From assembly GCA_030039105.1 (NCBI GenBank), contig JASHQO010000108.1, positions 1 to 6,243 on the forward strand: a DNA stretch of 6,243 nt, written 5' to 3'. Under the pieces are notes generated by a model. The model did not search any database, was not told the DNA's origin, and saw only the letters and a program-made list of their open reading frames with translations. Every line of letters begins with the position of its first letter. Position 1 is the stretch's first letter. The stretch comes from Xanthobacteraceae bacterium (GTDB lineage: Bacteria; Pseudomonadota; Alphaproteobacteria; Rhizobiales; Xanthobacteraceae). The position numbers and the translations under genes were made by a program. Below are positions 1-5,986 of this stretch, in pieces.

Positions 1-369
1 TTTTTGATCCTGCGCCGCGTCCATCCGCTGGTCTCGGCGCGGATCGCCGCCTTGCTGCATCCGCTCGGCGCCGCCTTATTCGCCTTCACGGGTCCGGCCG
101 GCGCGGCGGCATTCGCGATCTTCTACGGCGCCGGCAACGGGCTTCTGACCATCGCGCGCGGCACCGTGCCGCTCGCCGTGTTCGGTCCGCACGGCTACGG
201 CGAGCGCACCGGATTGCTTGGCGCGCCGGCTCGCGCCGCCCAGGCCTTCGCGCCGCTATTGTTCGGGCTCCTGCTCGACGCCATGGGGGTCTCGGCCATC
301 GTCGTGTCGGCGGCGCTGTGTCTTGCCGCTTTCGCGGCGCTGCTGTTGCTGCGCGCGTCGCAGTCATGA
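1..369 (+). CDS. MFS transporter, C-terminal part (5' end outside window)
   Basis: Frame 1 is open from the first base to a TGA at 367-369, giving about 122 residues of a protein that begins upstream of the window. The sequence is strongly hydrophobic and shows about three to four membrane helices: an Ala-rich helix near residues 15-30, one around 35-50, one around 80-92 and a last one around 95-115 that ends in a short RASQS tail. A polar loop holds GTVPLAVFGPHGYGERTG followed by PARAAQAFAP, which resembles the inter-helix loop and Gly/Pro-rich helix of the C-terminal half of bacterial major facilitator superfamily permeases. An inner-membrane secondary transporter is therefore likely; its substrate cannot be told from this fragment. 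A TTG at 4-6 is in frame but is not a credible start, because the protein would lack most of the fold. The gene converges on the Bax inhibitor gene and shares its terminator. Confidence 0.75.
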   Translation, partial: FLILRRVHPLVSARIAALLHPLGAALFAFTGPAGAAAFAIFYGAGNGLLTIARGTVPLAVFGPHGYGERTGLLGAPARAAQAFAPLLFGLLLDAMGVSAIVVSAALCLAAFAALLLLRASQS

Positions 370-378
370 GCGCAAGAC

Positions 379-411
379 AAAAGCGCCCCGGGTTTTTGGC
401 CCGGGGCGCTT
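379..411 (-). terminator. Strong rho-independent terminator between convergent genes
   Basis: A perfect 12-bp GC-rich stem pairs 381-392 with 400-411 around a 7-nt loop at 393-399. Read on the - strand, the stem ends in a T-rich run (CTTTTGTCTT), so it works best as the terminator of the Bax inhibitor gene, whose stop lies 23 nt upstream. On the + strand the stem starts 11 nt after the MFS stop and is followed only by CGATTGATTG, so termination from that side would be weaker. Sharing by both convergent transcripts is likely. Confidence 0.85.
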
Positions 412-434
412 CGATTGATTGACAGCCGTTCCGT

Positions 435-1190
435 TTAGCGGCGGTCGCCGAACAGGCGCAGCAGCATCAGGAACAGGTTGATGAAGTCGAGGTAGAGCGA
501 CAGGGCACCCATCACCGCCTTGCGGCCGGCAACGGTGCCGTCATCCTGCACGCTGTACATCTCCTTGATCTTCTGCGTGTCGTAGGCGGTCAGGCCGACG
601 AAGATGAGCACGCCGATCACCGAGATCGCCCAACCGAGGCCGTTCGATTTCAGGAAGATGTTCACGAGGCTGGCGATGATGATGCCGATCAGGCCCATGA
701 ACATGAACGAGCCGACGCCGGTCAGGTCGCGCTGCGTGGTATAGCCGTAGAGGCTCATGGCGCCGAACGTCGCTGCCGAGATGAAGAACACCCGGGTGAT
801 CGACGTTCCGGTATAGACCAGGAAGATCGACGCCAGCGATACCCCGAGCAAGCCGGCATAGACGAAGAACAGCAACAGCGCCGTTCCGGCCGACAGCCGG
901 TTAATGCCGAAGCTCAAGGCGAAGACGAGGCCGAGCGGCGCCAGTATCAGAACCCACATCAGCGGGCTCTGGAAGATCGCCTGGCCGAACGAGGTCAACT
1001 GCAGCGAGCCGCCCGCATCGGTGACGGCCGCGGAGAACGTGAACCACGCCACCAGTCCGGTCAGCGCCACGCCGGCGGTCATGTAGTTGTAGACGCGGAG
1101 CATGTGGGCGCGCAGGCCCTGATCGATTGCGACTTGGTCGGCGCGATAGCCGGGCCGTACGGTCGCAAAATTCCGATCGAAGTCGGACAT
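435..1190 (-). CDS. Bax inhibitor-1/YccA family membrane protein
   Basis: This gene encodes a 251-residue polytopic protein of the Bax inhibitor-1 (BI-1/TMBIM; YccA/YbhL) family. A short cytoplasmic N-terminus (1-30) precedes about seven hydrophobic segments near residues 33-52, 77-95, 103-125, 132-150, 161-179, 186-204 and 227-247, as the family requires. Family signatures are visible: MLRVYNYMTAGVALTGL before and in helix 1, TAYDTQKIKEMY at the end of helix 6 (Asp204), and ALSLYLDFINLFLMLL in helix 7 (Asp235). In bacterial BI-1 proteins such as YetJ, two acidic residues of the last helices form a pH-sensitive pair linked to calcium leak; Asp204 and Asp235 are my proposed equivalents, not aligned. 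E. coli YccA relates to FtsH proteolysis, but the role here is unknown. The ATG at 1188-1190 has a GGGG-type ribosome site about 8 nt upstream. A terminator follows, and no partner gene lies in the same unit unless ybbP reads through. Confidence 0.93.
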   Translation of the reverse strand: MSDFDRNFATVRPGYRADQVAIDQGLRAHMLRVYNYMTAGVALTGLVAWFTFSAAVTDAGGSLQLTSFGQAIFQSPLMWVLILAPLGLVFALSFGINRLSAGTALLLFFVYAGLLGVSLASIFLVYTGTSITRVFFISAATFGAMSLYGYTTQRDLTGVGSFMFMGLIGIIIASLVNIFLKSNGLGWAISVIGVLIFVGLTAYDTQKIKEMYSVQDDGTVAGRKAVMGALSLYLDFINLFLMLLRLFGDRR

Positions 1191-1209
1191 GGAAATACCC
1201 CTGGGTTGT

Positions 1210-1241
1210 CCCGGCTCGGCCGGGCTTGCGTTCGGCGCAAG
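1210..1241 (-). promoter_or_regulatory. Two adjacent hairpins in the Bax inhibitor 5' leader
   Basis: Two perfect inverted repeats sit directly next to each other with no spacer. The outer one pairs CTTGCG (1225-1230) with CGCAAG (1236-1241) around a 5-nt loop. The inner one pairs CCCGGC (1210-1215) with GCCGGG (1219-1224) around a 3-nt loop. On the - strand they end about 19 nt before the ATG, just upstream of the ribosome site. They could structure the leader RNA or bind a regulator. The pairing is seen; any function is inferred. Confidence 0.4.
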
Positions 1242-1261
1242 ACGCCGAATTCGCGTGGCAG

Positions 1262-1340
1262 GAATCTAATGCGAAAGCCCTGCATGCGCCAGATGGGTGC
1301 GACGCCATATTTGCAGGGGTTACAATTTCTTAATAGTCAG
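1262..1340 (-). promoter_or_regulatory. AT-rich probable promoter zone for the Bax inhibitor gene
   Basis: This part of the 167-nt gap between the permease stop and the Bax inhibitor start is much richer in A/T than its surroundings, especially 1304-1340, which is typical of a promoter region in a GC-rich genome. No good sigma-70 pair is present. The best -10-like hexamer on the - strand is TAGATT (1263-1268), with only a poor -35 17 nt upstream. TTGTAA at 1320-1325 looks like a -35 but has no -10 at the right distance. No clear terminator for the upstream permease gene is seen, so partial read-through is possible. Confidence 0.25.
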
Positions 1341-1357
1341 CCGCTTGGCGCCGCCAG

Positions 1358-3922
1358 TCAAAGATTCCGCAGCACCTCCGCGGGCTTACGGCCGAGCGCC
1401 GCAAAGGTGCCGATCAGGCCAAACGCGATCGTCACCGCGAGCGCCGCCAGCGCCGCACCGGCCGCTTGGCCGGCGACAAAGACGAACGGAAATTCCATCA
1501 GGCGCGTCACGACCAGATCGGCGGCGAGCGTCCCCATGGCGACGCCGAACAGCGCGGTGACGGCGCCGATGAAAAGATATTCGAGTCCATAGGCGGCAAG
1601 GAGCCGCGCCCGTGTCGCGCCGAAGGTCTTCAGCACTACGGCGTCGTAGATGCGAAAGCGTTGGCCGGCGGCGAGCGCGCCGCCCAGCACCAGGGCGGCG
1701 GCGATCAGCGTGATCGAGCTGGTGCCGGCGAGCGCCAGCACCAGATTATTGATAATGCCGTCGAGGGTGTCGAGCGCCTCCTTGACGTGCACGGCGGTGA
1801 CCGTTGGGAACGCGCCGGCCAGCGCCTTGATGATCGCGTTTTCCTCAACGGCCGTGCCGCCGTCGGCAAAAGTCAGCGTGGCGATGTCGCTATGCGGCGC
1901 GCCCGAGAACGTGCCCGGCGAGAACACCAGCACGAAATTGATGCCGAGGTTTTCCCAATCGACGGCGCGCAAATTGGCGATGCGGGCGGCGATGTTGCGG
2001 CCGAGCACGTTGACGGCGATCGGGTCGCCGATCTTCAGATCGAGATCGTGGGCGGTCCGGCTCTCCAGCGAGACCAGCGGCGCGCCGGAATAATCCGCGC
2101 CCCACCATTGCCCTTCGACGACGCGCGATCCCGCCGGGACGGTCGCCGCGTAGGTGATGCCGCGGTCGCCCTGCAGCACCCAGCGCGAGCCGGGTGCTGG
2201 CGTGAGGTTCTCGGCCTTGATGCCCTTCGCCGCGACGATGCGGCCGCGCAGCATCGGGACCTGCTCCAGGCGCGATGCTGCGGCATGGTCCCGGACGAAA
2301 GCATCGAAGCGCGCGGCGTCGGCCGCCGGGATATCGAGGAAGAAAAACGACGGCGCCTGCTCCGGCAGCGCCGCGGTGAATTGGCGGTGCAGATTGCCGT
2401 CGACCTCGATCACGGTGACCAGGAGCGCGAGGCCGAGACCGAGCGACAGCACGACGGTCGGCGTCAGCGATCCCGGGCGATGAATATTGGCGATGGCGAG
2501 CCGCAGCGCGGTCGAGCGTGCCCGCGGCAGGCGCCGCGCGGTCGCCATGGCGATGAGCGCGATAAGCCGCAGCGCCACGAACACGCCGGCGGCGGCGGCG
2601 GCGAAGATCGCGGCAATGCGGTGATCGTAAGTCGTGGTGACGGCGAGCGCGGCCAGCACTGCGGCGACCACGACGGTGGCGACGACATAGCGGCGGCGCG
2701 GCCAGCGCCGCTCGGGAGCGACCTGGTCGCGGAATAGCATCGACACCGAGATATCGTGGGCGCGGCCGAGCGGCCACAGCGAGAAGGCGAGCGCGGTGAG
2801 GAGCCCATAGACGATCGACAGCGCCAGCACACCCGGATGCAGCGACGGTGCGACCGGCAGCGCAATGATGGCGCCGAACGTCCACGCGATCGCATAAGGC
2901 AGCGCCGCGCCAAGCGCGGCGCCGATCACAGCGGCGACCAGCGCGACCAGCAGGATCTGGCCGCAATAAGTGGCGAACACCGTGCCGCCGGTGGCGCCGA
3001 GCGCCTTCATGGTGCCGATGGCATCGCGGTTGCGCGCAAGGTGCGCAGTGACCGCGTTGGCGACGCCGACGCCGCCGACCAGGAGCGTGGTCAGGCCGAC
3101 CAGGCTGAGGAATTGGGTAAAGCGCTCGATATTGCGCTCGAGCGCCGGCGACGCCTTGCTGCGGGTGCGCACTTCCCAACCCGCGTCGGGGAACGTCGCC
3201 TCCGCTCGTTTTTCGAGCGCGCTTACCGCCGCGTCGCTGCTGTCGGCGGTGGGCAGGCGCAGCCGATAGAGCCAGCGCACCAGGCTGCCCGGCTGCAGCA
3301 GTCCGCTGCCGCGCAGGGCGGCTTCGCTGATCAAGAGCCGCGGCCCAAGCCCGATGCCGAGCGCGAGCTTGTCCGGCTCGCCGGTCAGAGTTGCTCGAAG
3401 CTCGATCGCTGCATTGCCGATGGCGATGCGATCGCCAATTTTCAAATCGAGCCGTGTCAGCAGTGCCGGATCGACCGCGGCGCCGAAGGCGCCACCGGCG
3501 GTTTGCGCGAACAGCGCCGGCAGCGGCAGCTTCGGATCCGTCACGACCGAGCCGAACAACGGATAGGCGGCATCGACCGCCTTCACCTCGACCAGCGTCG
3601 AACGGCCGTCGCCGGTGCGGGCCATTGCGCGCATCGCGGCAGCGACGGAAACGGTGCCATGGGCGTCGAGAAACGCCCGCTCCGTATCGCTCGCCTCGCG
3701 CTGGATCAACGCAAAGGACAGATCGCCGCCGAGGATCGTCTGGCCCGCATTGGCGACGCCGTCGGCCAGGCTCGCCGCTACCGAGCCGATGCCGGCGATC
3801 GCCAGCACGCCGAGCGCGATGCAGGCCATGAAGACGCCGAAACCGCGAGCCCCGCCGCGCAGCTCGCGCCAGGCAAAGCGCAGCGGCAACAGGCGGTTCG
3901 GTTTTGTCGCCGGCGCCAGCAT
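1358..3922 (-). CDS. ybbP: ABC transporter permease, YbbP-like, two FtsX domains
   Basis: This 854-residue inner-membrane protein is the permease partner of the ATPase just upstream. It follows the MacB/FtsX (type VII) plan in duplicate: a helix at about 28-52, a large periplasmic domain to about 268, helices near 270-295, 318-345 and 363-386, two more near 412-430 and 435-462, a helix near 485-507, a second periplasmic domain to about 725, then helices near 727-752, 778-802 and 813-845, ten in all. The duplication shows in the repeated LDLKIGD (158-164 and 627-633) and in paired cytoplasmic motifs, TMKALGATGGTV and VLKTFGATRARL, which in this fold contact the ATPase. E. coli YbbP has the same design at slightly over 800 residues. 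The ATG at 3920-3922 is preceded by GAAGG with a 7-nt gap; longer in-frame sequence upstream is only antisense-like overlap with the ATPase gene. It lies 22 nt after ybbA, so the two are co-transcribed. Substrate is probably lipophilic; this is inferred. Confidence 0.93.
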   Translation of the reverse strand: MLAPATKPNRLLPLRFAWRELRGGARGFGVFMACIALGVLAIAGIGSVAASLADGVANAGQTILGGDLSFALIQREASDTERAFLDAHGTVSVAAAMRAMARTGDGRSTLVEVKAVDAAYPLFGSVVTDPKLPLPALFAQTAGGAFGAAVDPALLTRLDLKIGDRIAIGNAAIELRATLTGEPDKLALGIGLGPRLLISEAALRGSGLLQPGSLVRWLYRLRLPTADSSDAAVSALEKRAEATFPDAGWEVRTRSKASPALERNIERFTQFLSLVGLTTLLVGGVGVANAVTAHLARNRDAIGTMKALGATGGTVFATYCGQILLVALVAAVIGAALGAALPYAIAWTFGAIIALPVAPSLHPGVLALSIVYGLLTALAFSLWPLGRAHDISVSMLFRDQVAPERRWPRRRYVVATVVVAAVLAALAVTTTYDHRIAAIFAAAAAGVFVALRLIALIAMATARRLPRARSTALRLAIANIHRPGSLTPTVVLSLGLGLALLVTVIEVDGNLHRQFTAALPEQAPSFFFLDIPAADAARFDAFVRDHAAASRLEQVPMLRGRIVAAKGIKAENLTPAPGSRWVLQGDRGITYAATVPAGSRVVEGQWWGADYSGAPLVSLESRTAHDLDLKIGDPIAVNVLGRNIAARIANLRAVDWENLGINFVLVFSPGTFSGAPHSDIATLTFADGGTAVEENAIIKALAGAFPTVTAVHVKEALDTLDGIINNLVLALAGTSSITLIAAALVLGGALAAGQRFRIYDAVVLKTFGATRARLLAAYGLEYLFIGAVTALFGVAMGTLAADLVVTRLMEFPFVFVAGQAAGAALAALAVTIAFGLIGTFAALGRKPAEVLRNL

Positions 3923-3948
3923 CACGACGCCTTCACGCAGAGCGTCAT
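3922..3948 (-). other. 8-codon mini-ORF bridging ybbA stop and ybbP start
   Basis: The ybbA stop overlaps an ATG as ATGA (3945-3948). The ORF opened there reads MTLCVKAS and ends in a TGA (3922-3924) that shares its last base with the ybbP ATG as TGATG. Both junctions have the form used for translational coupling, so ribosomes ending ybbA could re-initiate stepwise into ybbP. The GAAGG ribosome site of ybbP lies inside it. It may be chance, since such short ORFs are common. Confidence 0.3.
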
Positions 3949-4664
3949 GGCTGCAGCGGCGCGGTCGCGAATTGATCGAGCCGCCCCGAATGCAGGTGCA
4001 GCACGCGATCGCAGCGCGCGGCGAGCTCGGTATCGTGGGTGACCAGCACCAGGGTCGCGCCGCGTTCGCGCTGACCGTGGAACAGAAGATCGATGATCTC
4101 GTACCCGGTCGCCTCGTCGAGATTGCCGGTCGGTTCATCGGCCACGACGAGCGCCGGGGCCGGCGCGAGCGCCCGGGCGAGCGCAACGCGTTGCTGCTCG
4201 CCGCCGGACAGTTCCGCTGGATAGTGATGCAAACGGTTGGCGAGCCCCACCGCCGCCAGCTCCTGTTCGGCGCGAAGCAACGCATCGGCCAGGCCGGCGA
4301 GCTCGAGCGGCACGGCGACGTTCTCCAGCGCCGTCATGGTCGGGATGAGATGGAAGGCCTGAAATACGATGCCGATGTGCTTGCCGCGAAAGCGCGCCAG
4401 GCCGTCTTCGTCGAGCCGATGCAGATCCTGCCCGGCAACGATGACCGAGCCGGAGTCCGGCCGCTCCAATCCGGTCATGACCATCAGCAGGGTCGATTTG
4501 CCGGAGCCGGACGGGCCGAGCAGGCCGATCGCCTCGCCGCGGCCTATATTGAGGTCGATCTGTCGCAGAATGTGGACTCTTGCCGCGCCGCGGCCGAGCG
4601 ACAGGCTAACGCCGGAGAGCGAGATCGCACTGCTGGCGAGAGGATGGCCCGAAATGTCGTTCAT
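3945..4664 (-). CDS. ybbA: ABC transporter ATPase, YbbA-like (MacB/LolD type)
   Basis: This gene encodes a 239-residue cytoplasmic ATPase that should power the YbbP-like permease. All nucleotide-binding motifs are intact: Walker A GPSGSGKST (50-58), Q-loop Gln102 in IVFQAFHL, signature LSGGEQQ (152-158), Walker B LVVADE with catalytic Glu177, D-loop NLDE (181-184) and switch His210 in LVTHD. The FQ-F-L-P-TALENV stretch and DEPTGNLD are typical of the LolD/MacB/FtsE/YbbA subgroup, and the length fits E. coli YbbA (about 230). The start chosen is the ATG at 4662-4664, since it gives the family's normal N-terminus; the 45 codons further upstream encode an Ala-rich stretch overlapping the divergent esterase. 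Its ribosome site is weak (AGCGGG about 5 nt upstream). It is first gene of a two-gene operon with ybbP and divergent from a tesA-like gene, the E. coli order, which makes YbbA a better name than LolD. Confidence 0.95.
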   Translation of the reverse strand: MNDISGHPLASSAISLSGVSLSLGRGAARVHILRQIDLNIGRGEAIGLLGPSGSGKSTLLMVMTGLERPDSGSVIVAGQDLHRLDEDGLARFRGKHIGIVFQAFHLIPTMTALENVAVPLELAGLADALLRAEQELAAVGLANRLHHYPAELSGGEQQRVALARALAPAPALVVADEPTGNLDEATGYEIIDLLFHGQRERGATLVLVTHDTELAARCDRVLHLHSGRLDQFATAPLQP

Positions 4665-5361
4665 AGTGCCCGCTGGGTTGCGGCCTGCAGACTTGCGGTC
4701 CTCATATGGGTGGCGGCGCGCCTTGTGCCAAATCGCCGTCGCAGCGGCTTGTAGCCTAGCGCTCGCCGCCGTGACAGCGGCGGCGCCGCAGCCGGTCAAA
4801 ATCGTCGCGCTCGGCGACTCGCTGACCGCCGGTTACGGCCTGCCCGGCAATGACGGTTTCGTGCCGCGCCTGCAGGCTGCGCTTAACGCCGACGGCGCTG
4901 CGGTCGAAATCCAAAATGCCGGCGTGTCGGGCGACACCGCGTCCGACGGGCTCGCCCGGCTCGACTGGTCGGTGCCGGAGGGCACCGACGCGGTCATTCT
5001 CGAGCTCGGCGCCAACGACATGCTGCGCGGCTTCGAGCCGGAGGTGACGCGCAACGCGCTCGACGCCATCCTGCGCCGGCTCACCGATCGTCACATCGCC
5101 GTCTTGTTGTGTGGCATGCGTGCGGCGCCCAATCTCGGCGCCGAATACGGCCAGGCGTTCGAGCGTATCTACCCGGCGCTCGCCGCCAAATACGGCGTGG
5201 CGCTCTATCCGTTCTTTCTCGACGGCGTCGCCGGCGATCTGAAACTGCTGCAGCGCGACGGCCTGCATCCCACGACCGCAGGCGTCGACGTCATCGTGCA
5301 GCGCATTTTGCCGCACGTTCAGCACTTGATCGGCCACATTCGCACGCAACATCCGTCGTAA
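4654..5361 (+). CDS. tesA: Periplasmic SGNH/GDSL esterase, TesA-like (arylesterase / lysophospholipase)
   Basis: This gene encodes a 235-residue SGNH hydrolase that cleaves ester or thioester bonds of acyl substrates. Catalytic blocks are complete: block I GDSLTAGYG with nucleophile Ser56, block II NAGVSGDT with oxyanion Gly90, block III GAND with Asn121, and block V DGLHPT with Asp202 and His205. An N-terminal export signal is visible: Arg21-Arg22, a hydrophobic stretch at about 23-40 and an AAA cleavage region near 42-44, so the mature enzyme should be periplasmic. The start is uncertain. The ATG at 4654 has AGAGGA 9 nt upstream but overlaps the first 11 bases of divergent ybbA; a TTG at 4693 would give a more compact signal peptide but lacks a ribosome site. 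Annotation pipelines often call such proteins arylesterase. E. coli TesA sits beside ybbA-ybbP in the same way, so a joint function with that exporter is likely. Confidence 0.93.
   Translation: MSFIVPAGLRPADLRSSYGWRRALCQIAVAAACSLALAAVTAAAPQPVKIVALGDSLTAGYGLPGNDGFVPRLQAALNADGAAVEIQNAGVSGDTASDGLARLDWSVPEGTDAVILELGANDMLRGFEPEVTRNALDAILRRLTDRHIAVLLCGMRAAPNLGAEYGQAFERIYPALAAKYGVALYPFFLDGVAGDLKLLQRDGLHPTTAGVDVIVQRILPHVQHLIGHIRTQHPS
4703..4731 (-). promoter_or_regulatory. Candidate sigma-70 promoter of ybbA-ybbP
   Basis: On the - strand a TTGGCA -35 (4726-4731, five of six consensus bases) is separated by exactly 17 nt from a CATATG -10-like box (4703-4708, three of six). Transcription would begin near 4696 and leave a leader of about 30 nt before the ybbA ATG. 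The site lies inside the signal-peptide codons of the divergent esterase if that gene starts at 4654. The -10 is poor, so this remains a candidate. Confidence 0.4.
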
Positions 5362-5373
5362 GGGTTGCGTGCG
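5341..5373 (+). terminator. 10-bp inverted repeat across the tesA stop codon
   Basis: A perfect 10-bp inverted repeat pairs CGCACGCAAC (5341-5350) with GTTGCGTGCG (5364-5373) around a 13-nt loop that contains the TAA stop of the esterase gene. No T-run follows (the next bases are GCACACGTTC), so it is not a classical intrinsic terminator. It could be a weak or factor-assisted terminator, an RNA 3'-end stabiliser or a protein site. Its placement at the end of a gene favours a transcript-end role. Confidence 0.4.
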
Positions 5374-5427
5374 GCACACGTTCACAGCATGCTGCAATTC
5401 GAGCGATTCGCGTAAGGAGCGGTTATT

Positions 5428-5982
5428 ATGCCTCGCCTGTTCACCGCTCTCGAGATACCGCCCCATGTCGCTCAATCGCTTGCGATGATGCGCGGCGGCG
5501 TGCCCGGTGCACGCTGGATCGATCCCGAGAATTATCACCTGACCCTGCGCTTCATCGGCGACATCGATGACGCCTTGGCGCACGAGATCGCCGGCATGCT
5601 CGGCCGGGTGCGGCGCATGGCGTTCGAGTTGCGGCTCGATGGGCTGCTGTCGTTCGGCGGGCGCAAGCCGCGTGCGGTGGTGGCCCCGGCCGCGCCGGTC
5701 GCGCCGCTGATGGAATTGCAGGCCGAGCACGAGCGCATGTTGCAGCGGCTCGGGCTCGAGCCCGAAGGGCGCAAATACACGCCCCATGTGACGCTGGCGC
5801 GACTGCGCGATTCGTCGAGCCACCAGGTCGCCGAATATTTGAGCGCGCGCGGCCACTACCGCTCCGCGCCGTTCGAGGTGTCGCGCTTCGTGCTGTTCTC
5901 GTCGCGCTCGTCGGTTGGCGGCGGGCCCTATGTGGTCGAGGCGGATTATCCGCTCGCCGAGCCTGCGCTGCGGCGCGCTTAG
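5428..5982 (+). CDS. thpR: RNA 2',3'-cyclic phosphodiesterase (2H family, ThpR/LigT)
   Basis: This gene encodes a 184-residue cytoplasmic 2H phosphoesterase. The two defining HxTx motifs are present as HLTL (37-40) and HVTL (120-123), spaced as usual, and the N-terminal RLFTALEIP and LRFIGD stretches are typical of the ThpR (formerly LigT, 2'-5' RNA ligase) subfamily. Members hydrolyse 2',3'-cyclic phosphate ends of RNA to 2'-phosphate and can join tRNA halves through 2'-5' bonds in vitro; the physiological substrate is generally unknown. Both catalytic histidines and their partner threonines are intact and the length is normal (about 180). The ATG at 5428 is well supported by AGGAG at 5415-5419 with an 8-nt gap. 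It lies 66 nt after the esterase gene on the same strand, with a hairpin in between and no clear promoter seen, so whether it is co-transcribed is open. Its 3' end converges on the acetyltransferase gene with 4 nt between the stop codons. Confidence 0.95.
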   Translation: MPRLFTALEIPPHVAQSLAMMRGGVPGARWIDPENYHLTLRFIGDIDDALAHEIAGMLGRVRRMAFELRLDGLLSFGGRKPRAVVAPAAPVAPLMELQAEHERMLQRLGLEPEGRKYTPHVTLARLRDSSSHQVAEYLSARGHYRSAPFEVSRFVLFSSRSSVGGGPYVVEADYPLAEPALRRA

Positions 5983-5986
5983 GCCA

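Noticed and set aside
1341..1357. Terminator directly after ybbP
   Set aside because: Only a 4-bp stem (TGGC/GCCA) can be drawn and no T-run follows on the - strand.
1890..3179. 429-codon - strand ORF in another frame of ybbP
   Set aside because: The translation is Arg/Ala/Pro-rich low-complexity sequence, a frame shadow of the real permease.
1466..4042. Two long + strand ORFs (423 and 428 codons, 1466-2737 and 2756-4042) antisense to ybbP and ybbA
   Set aside because: They are products of GC-rich codon bias on the opposite strand: compositions dominated by Arg, Gly, Asp, His and Gln with no hydrophobic core or motif, and they lie over a permease and ATPase with full family motifs.
3923..4285. 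N-terminal extension of the permease frame up to 4285
   Set aside because: The extra 121 residues are an out-of-frame reading of the ATPase gene, without membrane or ABC features; the ATG at 3922 has a good ribosome site.
4581..4610. tesA promoter on the + strand (TTGCCG with a GGCTAA-like box)
   Set aside because: The -10-like box has too few consensus matches and the sequence is coding in ybbA; nothing else supports it.
4717..4731. Sigma-54 promoter suggested by TTGGCAC on the - strand
   Set aside because: The required TTGC-type -12 element is not present at the right spacing.
4738..4760. Lipoprotein signal in the esterase (Cys33 after VAAA)
   Set aside because: The residues before the Cys do not form a proper lipobox (Leu or similar is missing at -3), and an ordinary signal peptidase site AAA follows a few residues later.
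4665..4799. N-terminal extension of the ATPase frame up to 4799
   Set aside because: The added 45 residues do not match ABC ATPase N-termini and overlap the esterase signal-peptide region; the ATG at 4664 gives the normal family length.
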